From NCBI RefSeq assembly GCF_000002995.4, contig NW_025062477.1, positions 12,258,696 to 12,322,695 on the forward strand: 64,000 nucleotides of DNA, given 5' to 3'. This DNA comes from Brugia malayi (taxonomy: Eukaryota; Nematoda; Chromadorea; Rhabditida; Onchocercidae). The notes below the pieces were generated by a model, which did no database searches, was not told the DNA's origin, and saw nothing but the letters and a program-made list of their open reading frames with translations. Numbering within the stretch: the stretch's first letter is position 1; each line of letters starts with the position of its first letter. Of the stretch, positions 1 through 12,954 are shown piece after piece. The position numbers and the translations under genes are program-made.

Positions 1-274
1 AATTTGCATTTATTTTTAGTGACGGAAAAAATTTAATATCAGATTTGAAAGTTTGTTTTGCAAACACTTTTTTCATTAATTTTGTAAAGTCTTTCAGGAA
101 GAAAAATCAATAAATAAATGAATAAAGTAGCAATTATTAACATTTCATGGATAACTATTTTACAATTAAATTTATCATAGAAAATGTCAATTTTTAAAAC
201 AAATTTAAAGAAAAATTCTGAATAAATTTCAAAGAAGAAAAATACGAAAAAGAAAACAAAAAAAAAAAACTTAC
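1..274. other. Intron-like AT-rich sequence at left edge
   Basis: A/T-rich sequence downstream (minus strand) of the donor at 274. It holds homopolymer runs but no supportable exon. If the exon at 275-431 is real, this is the start of its following intron. Confidence 0.4.
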
Positions 275-431
275 AAAATAATAACAAATCTATTGGAATA
301 ACCAATACTTTCCTTATTACTAAAATAATTTAATGTTTGTGTTTGAGCATTATTTGTAATCACAGTAGCATTATCACAAAAGCAACTATTATCATTTGTT
401 GATCTTGCTGTTGTTGTTGACTTTGTTACAT
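275..431 (-). CDS. Possible further 3' exon of the GRAM-VASt gene, or exon of another minus-strand gene
   Basis: Read on the minus strand, an acceptor (ATTTAG at 432-437) opens a 157-nt frame that ends at a strong donor (GTAAGT at 269-274). It has 51 whole codons with ordinary codon use: Thr/Ser/Asn-rich (starting VTKSTTTARS), a CFC motif, and a hydrophobic end (RFVII). Its first two bases complete a codon begun upstream. It fits the GRAM-VASt gene if the exon at 1487-1640 is cut at an internal GTCAGT donor instead of reading to its stop. The gene would then continue off the left edge, where a membrane anchor could lie. It could also belong to a separate gene. Confidence 0.5.
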
Positions 432-1486
432 CTAAATGAATTCACTTCAATTTTAATAAATTTAAAAAATAAAAAAGAAAATATACAAAGCATAGAAAAT
501 ATAAGCAATTTTTTTTTTTTTTTTTTTTTTAGTACAAAATCTAAAATTTCTACCATCCTTTTCTTTTTTTTTGATTTCAATTTATAATGTTTAAAAATCT
601 TTTAAAAATTTTGAACTTACTTAAATTTAATCAATTTGTTTAAAATTTTATGTTTTTGATAGAAATTTGATTCAATTTCTCATGTTATTAATTAATAACA
701 CAATAATCAATAATCAGTAATACAGTTAGTTGTAAACTAGTATGAAGATCAGCATTTTAAATTTATACAATCAAATTTCTACAATATATTCATGATACAT
801 ACATTTATAATATGAATGTAACAGTAATTTAATGTAAGTATAATAGTAATAGTAATCGTAATAATAATACATAATATTTTTATACACTTACAATTTTATT
901 ATCAAATTAAATCGATTACTTTGAGAAGCAATTGATCATGTCACAATCTTATATATACTATTTTATGTGACATAGCTGATAATTGATTTGCTAAGGAATT
1001 ATTTTGTAAAATTAATTTAATGATAAAATTAGTAATTCTGGGAACGATGATGTATTAAGGTTTTTAGATCTTTGAAAAAAAATTAGAAAAGATTTTCTCT
1101 TGCTTATATCTATCATCATGCCTATTGTCTTTTCTCTAAGATAGCTAAATTCTGTAAAATTAATGCTACAATTAATTTCTTGAAATAAAAGTATTTTAAA
1201 ATTAAAATCTAAATTCGAGACATTTTTTTGTGATATAACTTCGAAATATTAAATTAGATGTGCTTTTTTTCCCAACGTAATAAAATTTAAATACAACATA
1301 TTTTTTTTTAATGAATATTCTCATAAATGTAATCTGTAAGTAATGTATTTAATAGAAAACAAACATTTCTAAAGTGAATTTTAAAATAGTAATTCAAAAT
1401 GTCATATTTGAAAATGAAAATCAGTAACTTATATCTTTTAATATTGAAAACAGAATAAGATAATTTGTTAGTTTCCACTTTAAAGT

Positions 1487-4400
1487 TTACAATGTTAGTT
1501 CCCACTGGAATGATATGATGGAAAACTGACTGATATTATCAGCAGAATTGATAATCGGATTCAGCAACATCGACTGATAATGAGCACCGGTTGAATTATT
1601 GTGTTCCGTAATAGTACCGTTTTTGATATTGTTGTACTTTCTGCAGATATAATAACTAGCAGGTGTTGTTTTGTACTTTCCAGAAAAAAAAAAAAAAAAA
1701 AAAAAGAAAAATTTTCATTTTTTTAATATCATAAATTTGTGCGAAGAATAAAATCCACCCAAAACAGCTCTCGTTTTTTTGGATTTTTAGAAAAAACTTA
1801 CTAAATCTTTCAGTTTCATCTTTTTTTTAAATGAAATTTAATTGCATATCTGAAAATGCAATAATCATAAATAAAATTTTTACGTCAAAAATTTTCACAC
1901 ATGAAATGAAACGTTTTCAGATGTGTCGAAAAGAATAAAATAAAATTTATTTCTATTTTAAATAATTTATGATATATTTCAAACAGTCAAGAGGTGACTT
2001 TTTCGAATTTTCACATTAGAAAAAAAAATACAATCAATAATTTTCATAAATGTTTATGATAAAAAAGAAGAGAGAAAAAAAAGTCACCTCGATAAATAAT
2101 GATCATTGAACAATCAATTGTTATTATTTAATATTATTAGTTCTTTTTTTTAAAAAAAAAAATAAATTACGGAAATAGTATGAAAAGTGATAAGAGTAAT
2201 ATACACATACGAAAGAAGCATATGCTGATTAATAATTAAGAATGTATGGGTATAAAATTTCGAAAAAATTGAAAAAATATTCAAATTGATGTATTTTAAT
2301 TGATAAATGACTTGTCCTTAAAGTAATATTATAAACATTTATTTATTTTTTTTACATTTTCCAATTCGTGCAATTTTAGTAGAGAGAAATGAAATATCAA
2401 TATTAGCGTACCGATTTAATAATTTGTTTGGTAACAAATTATTGCTTGTTTCACATTCCGATACGGTAGATTGTTTTACTTCAAGTGATTCATCACACAG
2501 TAATTTTAATGTTTCTTTTAATACAGTATAATGTGTTCCTAATCCACTATACGTACTTTTTTCAATTATTCCTGAAACTATTGTTTAAATCAATTATTAT
2601 GCCAAATTTATGGCTATCCCTAATTAATATGCCTAAATTGATCAGAAAAAAAAAAATATTAATATAACGTCACTCACGTAGTATACGTGTCTAGTTAAAG
2701 TATAAAGTATAAAAAGAAAAAAAAATACAATATATTGATTTGTTACTTATGCAGAAATATGCAATGTATATATGTAATTACAATGTAGTTAGTTGTACGC
2801 TAGAAAAAGGAAAAACAACATACGTATTGCACGTAACGTAACTAACAACATTACACGTATTGCACGTAACGTAACTAACAATATTGCACTATATTCGTGG
2901 CTAGTTACTTCACATGCAATACGTTTACCGTCTACTGCTAGCTAAGCATCAAAAACGAATATCGTTTACGAAATCATTTAAAACAGTTCTATGTTAATAA
3001 ACATAAGCATACAGTAGACAGTATTACGGTAGCTTCAAAAATATTACTACGGTAAGTAAGTCATGTCTATTGCTCCTATCTAAGATCTTCGTTTTGTGTG
3101 TATTTGTGTTAACTTAAATTCTTGTTTAAATTATGAATTAAAATATTTACCTTTAACAATACCCCAAATATTTTTCTTTTGTATTATTGTGCCATGTATA
3201 AGTAACCTGGAATGCATGTTACCTGCCCGAATTATACAATAAGTACATTGAATGGCAAAATTATCAGCGTATGGTATGCCAGCGTTTTGAATCTCTTTCA
3301 TTACACTAAATCCTTTATCGGTACCGTGAAATGAGTGACATGTCTGAAATACAACACGAGAAAGTAACATTTGATAATATAAAGAGACGTAGATAGGGTT
3401 TTATGCTATAGAGAACGATGATGGGTAAAGTTTAATTGCACTGTGAAAGAATACAAAACGTAAATTTACAAAAAAAAAAAGGAACAAGATGAGTAATTAA
3501 AAAAAAAAAAAATTAAGTATGTAATTTTTCAGTATGTAATTTTAAGTATGTAATTATTTTTTAATAGAATTAAAAAAAAAGTGAAAAAATTGAAATAAAT
3601 AACCTGTTTTTCAGTAACTGACGTACTTTTTGGACCTAAAGCGTTATTTAGTGCCATGTTATAGGTTACTGTTCGCGTGGTAACAGTAGGATTTTCTGTT
3701 ACCCATGATGTTGCCATATAACCTTTGCAATAATTATATTGTAATTTAATTGATCAAATATGAGTGATAACAAATAATTGAAAAGGTAAAAGTAGATAAT
3801 TATTTTAATCAAATGATAATAATATCATAAGTGAAAAAATAAAGTGAAAATAAAAACGAAACTGATTAAAAAAGAGTGAAAATGAAATATCAAAAAAATA
3901 AAATTACTTACCAGTTACTATATTAAGCGTTTTTCCATGTGCTAAAATTTTAAGTGATACATTACATCGTTTACCCACCAATAAATTTAAAGAAAAATAT
4001 TAAAAAAACTTGGAATTCAAAACTCAAAATTATTTACTAACTGAAATTTTAAATAATATTTTTTCTTCAAATTTAGATATTTACCTGTTTTGTTGACAAT
4101 TTCATCAAAATGTTGATACCATGGTATGGGTGAAAATAGTATGGTAAACAGTTGTTCTGTTGTTAATGGATAAACTTCATCTAGAAATATTCGGCCTAAA
4201 TGTGATTGACATTGACATAGCACTTTAGCTTCTGAAAAGAAAAAAAAAAGAGTGGAATGGTTTGCCCACTGAAATATTAAAATTAAGTATTTGAAAAATT
4301 ATTATCAAATTCTGAGTTATTTTAATAAACGTAAAATTATAAATAAAACTTTAATACTAAAATAAAATTTGGTATTTTATATAACAATGCATCATAAGTT

Positions 4401-7400
4401 AGCCATAATTTTTCATTTCTTTGTTTTTCTCTTTCTTTTTTTTTTTTTGAAAAATAAACTTCAACTACTTTTATAAAATCTTCAACAAAAAATCTGCTGA
4501 AATTTTTGCCTTCATACACTACGAAAATGCAATAAAAAAATTAAACTTAAATTTTTAAACTTATCAAAAGAACTTTAAAAAAGTATTTGTAAAATAGCGA
4601 AAATGAAATTTCAAAATTAAAATGAAATTTATTATAAATTAAATATGAGAAAAAGAAAACTACGAAAATTTGTTACCAATATTATCAGTGTTATCAATGT
4701 TACTATCTTTGTGACATTTATCAGTACTGTTACTAGTTGCATTATCAGTGGAAAATTCCGAATCCGGTACACCGATCATTGTTATTGATTTTTCTGGCAA
4801 TGACGATGATAACGTTGATGAAATTACATTTGCACATGTTGCTTCGTTTAATAATTCATTTCTATAAATAATTTTAATTTTAAATTCATTTTATTTCATT
4901 TTTTACTAATTTAAATAAAATAATACTTTCTTTTTTGCTACACTTGAATAAAAAATATAATTTACAAAAATTCTAGGAAAAACGATCAATTTAATTGTAT
5001 TTTTCAAAAAAAAAAAATTAATTTCATCTTCTTATACAATATACTTCACTATTAAAAATTATGATTTTTTTATCGTTTCAATATTAATTAAATTATGAGA
5101 AACTAAAAAACTAAAAACACTTAATTTCTTTTAAATTTTCTACACCGATCGGTGTAAGAAGTTAATACTAAAAGCAGTAAAATAGAGGTAAAAATCAAAT
5201 TTAATGTTTTATTCATTTGAAAAATAATTCAAAGAAGACCGCTTTGTTTCTTAAAAAAGTAATTAATACCCAGTGTAGATTCTTCATTCTCAATTTTTTA
5301 TATGACAGTTTTAGAGATTAATGATAGATTATTTAATTTCATTACTTCGATTATGTTTTATCTGTACAGTTTCAATCACTTCGTCAAATTATTCTTAAAT
5401 TTACCATCCTCTTCTTTAATTTTCTTTTTTTTTTACCTACTTATATCTAATACCAAATATTTTGTCTATTTAAAAAAGAAAAAAAAAAAAACTTAACAAG
5501 TAATTGAATTGAAATTAAAATTAAAAAATGAAAACAAACGGTGTAAAATATATTTTAACCATTCCACTGCTGGAATTAATATCATTATAGATAGCTGCTG
5601 AATCATCATCCAATTTCTGTGCTAATCTTTGCTGTTCACGTTTTTTCGCATCATTTTCATCCAGTTTATACTAAGCAATATTTGAAATCATTAACTTAAA
5701 TACTTGTTTATTCACTACCAAAGATAAATTATCGTCATATAACAATAAACTAATAGCTTACTCTTTTTTTCCTTTCAATCATTAATCATATCCTATTTTT
5801 TTTGCAAGTTTAAAATCAGTGCATTTCAATTTCTAATTTATTTATCATAAAAAAAAAAAAAAAAAAAAAAAAAACAAAAAACAAAACAAAACAAATTAGC
5901 GTTTATAAGTGCTGCTATTCCCATATGTATTTGCGTTATTCTAAAATTTCAATTGTTAATTTGTTGCATATAACTGCAATTCATAATTCTAATTTGCCAA
6001 ATTATTGCATGCATTTATAGCGTGCTAGTTTGCAATTCATTGCTAACTTGTTTGCTATTATGATAAAATAATAATTTGTGTAGAATTTTAAATTTTTCTC
6101 TTAATAATAACAAATTCATAAAATTAACTATCATTCATTCAATTCGATATGATAACATTTTTTGTGTTATTTTCTCTCGAAAAAATTTTCCTATTAAAAG
6201 CAATTTAATTATATTATTTTTATTTTCACAAAATATCTTTTTTTCAACTTTTTTAAAATTTAAAATACAATAAAACAATAAGTGGTTTTGAACTTTTCAA
6301 ATTTTAGAAATACAATAAAACAATAAAAAAAAAAAAAAAAAAGAGAAATAAAAAGAAAAAAAGTAAAAAGTAAGGATAAAAAAGAAGAGAGAAAATGAAG
6401 TGAGTGAATTTAGAATAAGTGTGAAAGAGTTGGAAAAAATCTTTCCATTTTATGGATTGCATATACATGCCAACAACTAAGCCTTAAGGCTCTTATTTTG
6501 CTATTTATCAAGTAAATACTAGGACTGCTGCATAAACACATAAATTTATAAAAAGAGACAAAAAGAAAGAGAAAGAGAGAGAGAGAAGGAGAGAGAGGGA
6601 AAGAGAGAGAGAGAGAAAGATTAGATAGATATGCATGAAATGAAGAAAAAAAAAAAATTAAAAAGAAAAACTCATTGATTTCCGTTATCAATAAAATTTT
6701 GAAAGCTAACAAAATAGACAGTAATGTTTGCTATACAGATATTCCTGGGATATAAAATATTTGAAGATGCAAGAGGAATAAAATGATTATTTAAGAGAAG
6801 GAGATCGGAAGAGATAAAAAAATGATTTAGCAATGATTAAAATGTCATAGCGTAAAGTGCATTTCAAAAATATTTCAACTATTTCTTTTGCTTATTTTCT
6901 TTCTTTTTTTTTTTTTTTCCATTGTTAGCAATTAATTTTATTGAAATTTAATAGTTAAACAGAAAAAAAAAAGTTTCGAATTTAAATTGAAAATGCAAAC
7001 TTATAAGTTAAAAAAGAAAAAAAAACTCCACAAAATTAAAATTTATATTCATAAAAAAAGGGAAAAAAACAGAATGTTTCAAATAAGTGGGAGAAAAAAG
7101 TTTATTTACATTTAAAATACATCAATGATAAAAATTATTAATTAAATAAGCATTTGGCATTTACAATATATGAAACTTCTTAAAATTTTAATTGGTAATT
7201 AACTTATGTTAGTATTAGTTACTAATTACTTACTGCAGCATTCTGTTTATATTGATTGTTGCCACACGATGGCTTGTAAGAAGAATCGTTTAAATTATTT
7301 CATTAAATTCATAAGTAGTTCTAAATTATGATTTCTTATAAGATATACAATGATATCATTGATAATTTTTTTTTTTTTTTTTTTGTCAGCAGGAAAAATT

Positions 7401-10400
7401 TTTTAAACTAAATTTTAAGTGATTGCGAAAAGAGCAAATAAGAATAAATAAAATTTTATTACACAAATTTTTGGGATCGAAATATGCAAATTTATTTAGT
7501 GGTAAAATTCGATTATTCCCATATGTTTCGTTTTTTTAATTTTTCCCAGAAGTTTAAGATTTTAGTTGGAAAATTTTAATAAAAAGAAGTATCTTAGGGA
7601 TTTCAATGCATTACAAACAACAAAATTTTAAAAAAACATGATATTTCAAAAAAGCTTCGAAATTTGCATATATTATGAAAAAAATTACTATATGATATAA
7701 GAAGCTATCCATATATTATTCAGTTTTATTTTCTCTACCAAATCAATTTTAAAAATTAGAAATTAAAAAAGTTTCATTTCAAAAGCAATAGGTGACAATA
7801 ATTTTGGAAACAAAAAAAGAAAGAGCTTCGTAAATAAATCATAAAATTTAATTAGATCAAATTAATTCAATGAAATAAATCTACAAAAATTATATATAAC
7901 AAAAAAAAAAAAAAAAGAGACGCCAATTTTAAAAAATATATAAAGAAAAAAAAAAGTGAAATAAATAAAAAGAATAAAATTTTGAACGAAATTTTTTCTA
8001 TTAAAGTATATAAATTCAATTTATTGCTGTAAATTAAACTTATAACAAATATTTCATTCTATCGAACTTAGCAGGAAAAAAGAGCAAAGCTATGGAAAAC
8101 AAAAGTATGCATGCATGCATGCATGCATTCGTGCATGCATACTTTAAAAAAACACACAAATGAGAATTTGCTTATTTTTCATTTTATTGTAATGATTAAC
8201 TAGGGAGAGAGAGAGCAAAAAAAAAAAAAAAAGGAACATACAGTGGATGTGTTGGATTGAAATGAAATTCCTTTTGAAGAAGAATTTGATTTGGAAATTG
8301 ATTTAGCAGCTTTTGCGTTCGATAATGATTTCAGAAATTTCTAGAATAATTAATTTTAATATAACAATAACTCTAAATGTTTGTGTTTTATTTTAAAAAT
8401 TAATTTTCATTTCAAAATAAATTGATTGAAAGCTTTTTTTTTTTGACTCATAATAAATGAAAAGTAATAAAAAAAAATTTTTTTAGAGAGAAAAAAAAAT
8501 AAAACAATGTTTATCTAAGAAATTAATATGATAGGAATGTTGCATAAGTAAAAAAGTGATTAATAAATAAACAAATAAATAAATATACATAAAAATATAA
8601 TGATATGTTCAAACATAATAAATGATATACAATTCTTTATTTTATCATTTTGTTGCGCAATTGTCACACTACGAGCACTGTTGCACAAAAATACATAATT
8701 TTTATCAGCAATTTAACATTCCCCTAGTCAGATTTTTCAAATTATTGCTATAAAACAGCTAATATGATTAATTTTTAAAATATTTGCAGCATAAAATTCA
8801 TAAATGATTTGATATTCATTATTTGTGCTCAAAAAATTTTGAATGTTATTAATTTAAAGAATTTTTACAAAATTTCAATTTCAATTTTAATAAAATTTGA
8901 ATATTTGTCATCCTATATATTTTAGCAATATTTATATATGTAAATATCAAATATAAAAATTGAATTCAATCATTTTAGTCAAATACTTAGCTAACTTTTC
9001 CAATCATCCGGAAAAAAAATTCCGCAATGAATTTGTAATTAAATGATTAATTTAATTATTCTATTTACATGTTCAGCTAACTCTTCATTTCGAAAAAAAC
9101 GTAACAAATTTGTAATAAATAATGAAGTAATCATTATCTAAATTTGGCCAACCTTCTATCTCATCCGGAAAAAAAAAACTTTTTTTTTGCAATGAATTTG
9201 TCAGCTTTTACTTTATTTACTAACTTTTCCGGCTTGACATACTTCATTTACTATTTTCTATTTAATGAGTATATACATATGTAATTATTGATTGCTATTT
9301 AAAAATTTTTACTATCATAATTTCTTTTAAAACAAAAATTAAAATTTTGCCAAAATATTCATCTCAAAAAAAGTAAATAATTTTTTCTTTTTTGCATTTA
9401 AATAAAATTTGCTATTAAAAATCAAAAAAAAAAAAATCTGTTTGCTATTTTTTAATAAAAAAAAAAAAGAAAAAAAACTACTTCAGTTCAAATTACAAAT
9501 TGTCAAATTTTTCGCTCATTTAAAATGATAGAATATTATCATAGAATTATTAAGTAAGATAAAAGCATCATTTTGGCTAAAAAACAAAAAAAAAGTAATC
9601 AAACTACATAGGTTAGTTAGACAGAACATAAACCTCTTACTTCCTCTCTCCCTCTTTCTTAAAAAAAAGAAAATATGACAAAATAAAAAGAGAGAGAGAG
9701 AGAGAGAGAAGGGATAAAATATTGACTTTGCAAAGTATCAAATTTTTCTCTGCAAAATAAAGTATTGATTTTTTCTGATTTAAATCGCTCATTTGATTTA
9801 ATTAATAACACATTCGAAATTTTCTCACTTTTTCAATGATAAATTCACTTTAACCAAGTTGAAATCAACGAAGTAAATTAATTTAACATAAATTACATTG
9901 GAAAGAAAAACAGAATTTGTATTGATTAAAGGTAGCTAATTAATTACTCATAAACAATCAGAAAGGTCAATGGTCAATGGTCAATGGTCAGTGGTTAATC
10001 TAATCACTACTCCATTATCTTGCAATAAATATAAATAACTTACAAATAGCACCACCATATTTATCATTAAATTTAATAATAAAATTGTTTACAATTTATT
10101 CGATGCAAAAATAAGTGAATGAAGTGTTTTTTTTGATGCTTTTATTATGCAAATTTAATTTATCACATTATATTATTCATTTCCACTCATGACGACAAAT
10201 TTTGATATACCCATAAAAAAAAAAAAAAAAAGAAAAAACAGTAAAAAAATTGATTTGAAATAATTTTTAAGGTAATAAAGTAATAAAAATGACGTTTGAA
10301 AATTTTAAAAAATTTCAACAAGACAAAAAAAGGCGAGAAAAAATTGGTAATATTTATTATTTAATAAAACTTTAGTTTAATTAACCCTAATTTGACAAAA

Positions 10401-12912
10401 ATTAAGCAAAAAAAAAAAAGAAAGAAAGCAAAATATGACGATTGAAGCAAGGAATTTATAATTGAAAATTCTATTGATTTAATCATTTCCAATAATAATA
10501 ATAACAAATTTATCATGTTTCTAAAAAAATGCAAAAAGTCTGAGATCATTTTCAAAATAAGAAAAGCAAAATTTAGTCTAAATCTGATTCATTAAATATT
10601 AATTATTAATTCTTTCAAATTCATGGTAAAATTTGTTTACATCATTATAAATTATCACAATGATAAGTCAGATAGATGAACAGAAAACAGATAGCTGAAG
10701 AATTAATTAATTCAAAGAAAGAAAAAAAAAAAAAAAAAACTAAACTTAAGTTGAATCATCTCTGATGAAACAAAAATTTGAAAATTTCTACAGTCAACAT
10801 TTAAATTAAAAATTTAGGAGTCATTTTTTTTTTTTTAAAGCAAATTTTATTTGACCTTTCTGCGATTATTTGTTAAAGCAGTCGTAGCACGCCAAAATTG
10901 ACATAAATCTTTGAAAATATGTCGTTTTGTAGTAAGACGAATCTTCCTTTTTGCCATTTTGATCTAAAATTTTGATTAATAAATTAATTTTAATGTATTT
11001 CTTTAAAAACAATGAAAGAAAAAATGAAATTTAATTTTTATTGGAAGCAAAAATCTTTGAAATACAACAAAAATGATTGAAATAATTCCATGAAAAAGAT
11101 AAAAATATTTGAATGTAATTAATCAATTATTAATTAATCACAACAATTTAATAATCAATCCAAAAAATAAAACAAATATTTGTTTTTTATTTTTGCATTA
11201 ATTTATAGCAATAAATTTATTCAATCCATTGATTATAATTTATGCAAAATTTTTAGACAATTATTTCGAGAATTATTAGAGAGATAGTGTATAATTTAAT
11301 AAACAATGCTACTAAAATTAAAAAAAATAAAATAAAAAAACCGATAACTTTTAATTTCTACTTGAGTATTAAAAAAAAAAAATGAAAAAATGACAGAATT
11401 TCTTTAAACTTTGATCGTGCTGTTTCTCTCTCCCTCTCTTTCTCTCTCCCTCTATCTCTACTCTCTTTCTCTTTGTCCTTTATAAAGTAGTTTTTATCAC
11501 TGTATTGTAGTTTCTGAAATTTAATTACTGGAAATTAGAACTGTGACAAATTTTGGATTTGCAAAAAAAAAAGAAAAAAAAATTTCGACCTAATTACTTC
11601 TATATAATTTAATTTTTTTCTTTACTATTTTTAAATAATTTCTAAAATGACTCGCAGAAAAAAAATTTCCCAATAAATTATTTGAAAAAATTTTTTAAAA
11701 AAGACAGAAAATATTTTTTCCCAATTTTTCTTTCCTTCATTTTTTTTTCCAAATAAATTTACCAACAAATTATTTTAAAAATTTTTCCTTTTTTTTTAAG
11801 AAAAAAAAAAAAATTTAAGAAACAGGAAAAAGCTTAACGTAAAATTTATAAATTATTTAATTCAAATGGCATTTATTCATTAAAAAAATCGTTCAATTTA
11901 ATAGCAGAAAAAAAAAAATGGGATGAAACGATGAACTTAGGAGGAAATAAAATTGAATAAAAAAATTTTTTTAATGAAAAGTCTAACCGATCGTCAATAT
12001 AATTAAACAAATTTTAAAGAAGAAGTGAAAAGAGAGGGAGAGAGAGAGAGAGAGAGAGAGAGATGGGATTGAAAAGAATTTCTTTGATGTTTTTCTCATC
12101 AAAAAAAAAGATTTTTTTTTTATAAATTTTGCTAAGGAAATTTGTTCAGCTTTTTTTTTTCTCCTATTTAGATTATAAGTTACAGCAAGTAGTTGAATTT
12201 AATAATTTACGAAAGAAATTAATATTAGTGTGTCAACTTATGCATTAGCACTTGACATAATGAAACAAAAATTTAAAGTTTATTTAAATCTGCTTTAAAA
12301 AAAGATTTAAATAATCTTTTTTTCTAAAAAAAATCACTAAATTTTGATATTTTTTTTTTAAAATAAACTGAAAATTTTTTAAAATAAAGTTTAGAAAAAA
12401 ATTTGAAGAAATTTGCATTAAATTCTATTTTAAATTGAATAAAAAAAAAAATTTTGGAGTAGATTTAAAAATTTGAAAACAATAAAAAATTTGTAGTAAT
12501 TTTTAGTAGATGAAATTTGAATATTGCCTGTAATAATATTCATTTTAATTTTCATTTTAGAATCAAATTTATATTTTTGTTTTGCTATATAATTTCATAT
12601 TGTTCAATGAAAAGTGCATTTTACAGTGGCAAACAGAGACTATAAAATTAATGAAATTTCTTTTTTTACTGATAGAATTATATTTTGTAATTAAAAATTG
12701 GAAAAAAAAAGATGGATGAAAAACTGTTAAAAAAAAAAGATGAAAAATTGAGAAAAAATGAAAGAAAAGGAGAAATAGAACGAAAAAAAAAAAAAAAAAC
12801 AGATAAAATTTCCATTTCACATTTATGAATTTCAAATCAGTCGGCTCTATCAAAAAAAAAAAAAGAAACAAGAATAATGATTGGTTTTATTTTTGTTGTT
12901 ATTTATTTTTTC

Positions 12913-12954
<42 letters not shown>

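Noticed and set aside
4337..4519. Minus-strand open frame with an acceptor at its 5' end (YEGKNFSRFF...)
   Set aside because: Exon 4677-4861 joins exon 4085-4231 exactly in phase with residues that continue naturally. Including this frame would need a donor in a phase it does not offer, and it runs into a Lys/Glu-rich A tract.
6410..6712. 100-codon minus-strand frame with Ser/Leu/Phe repeats
   Set aside because: It is mostly translation of a GA-rich microsatellite in a GRAM-VASt intron and has no splice sites in phase.
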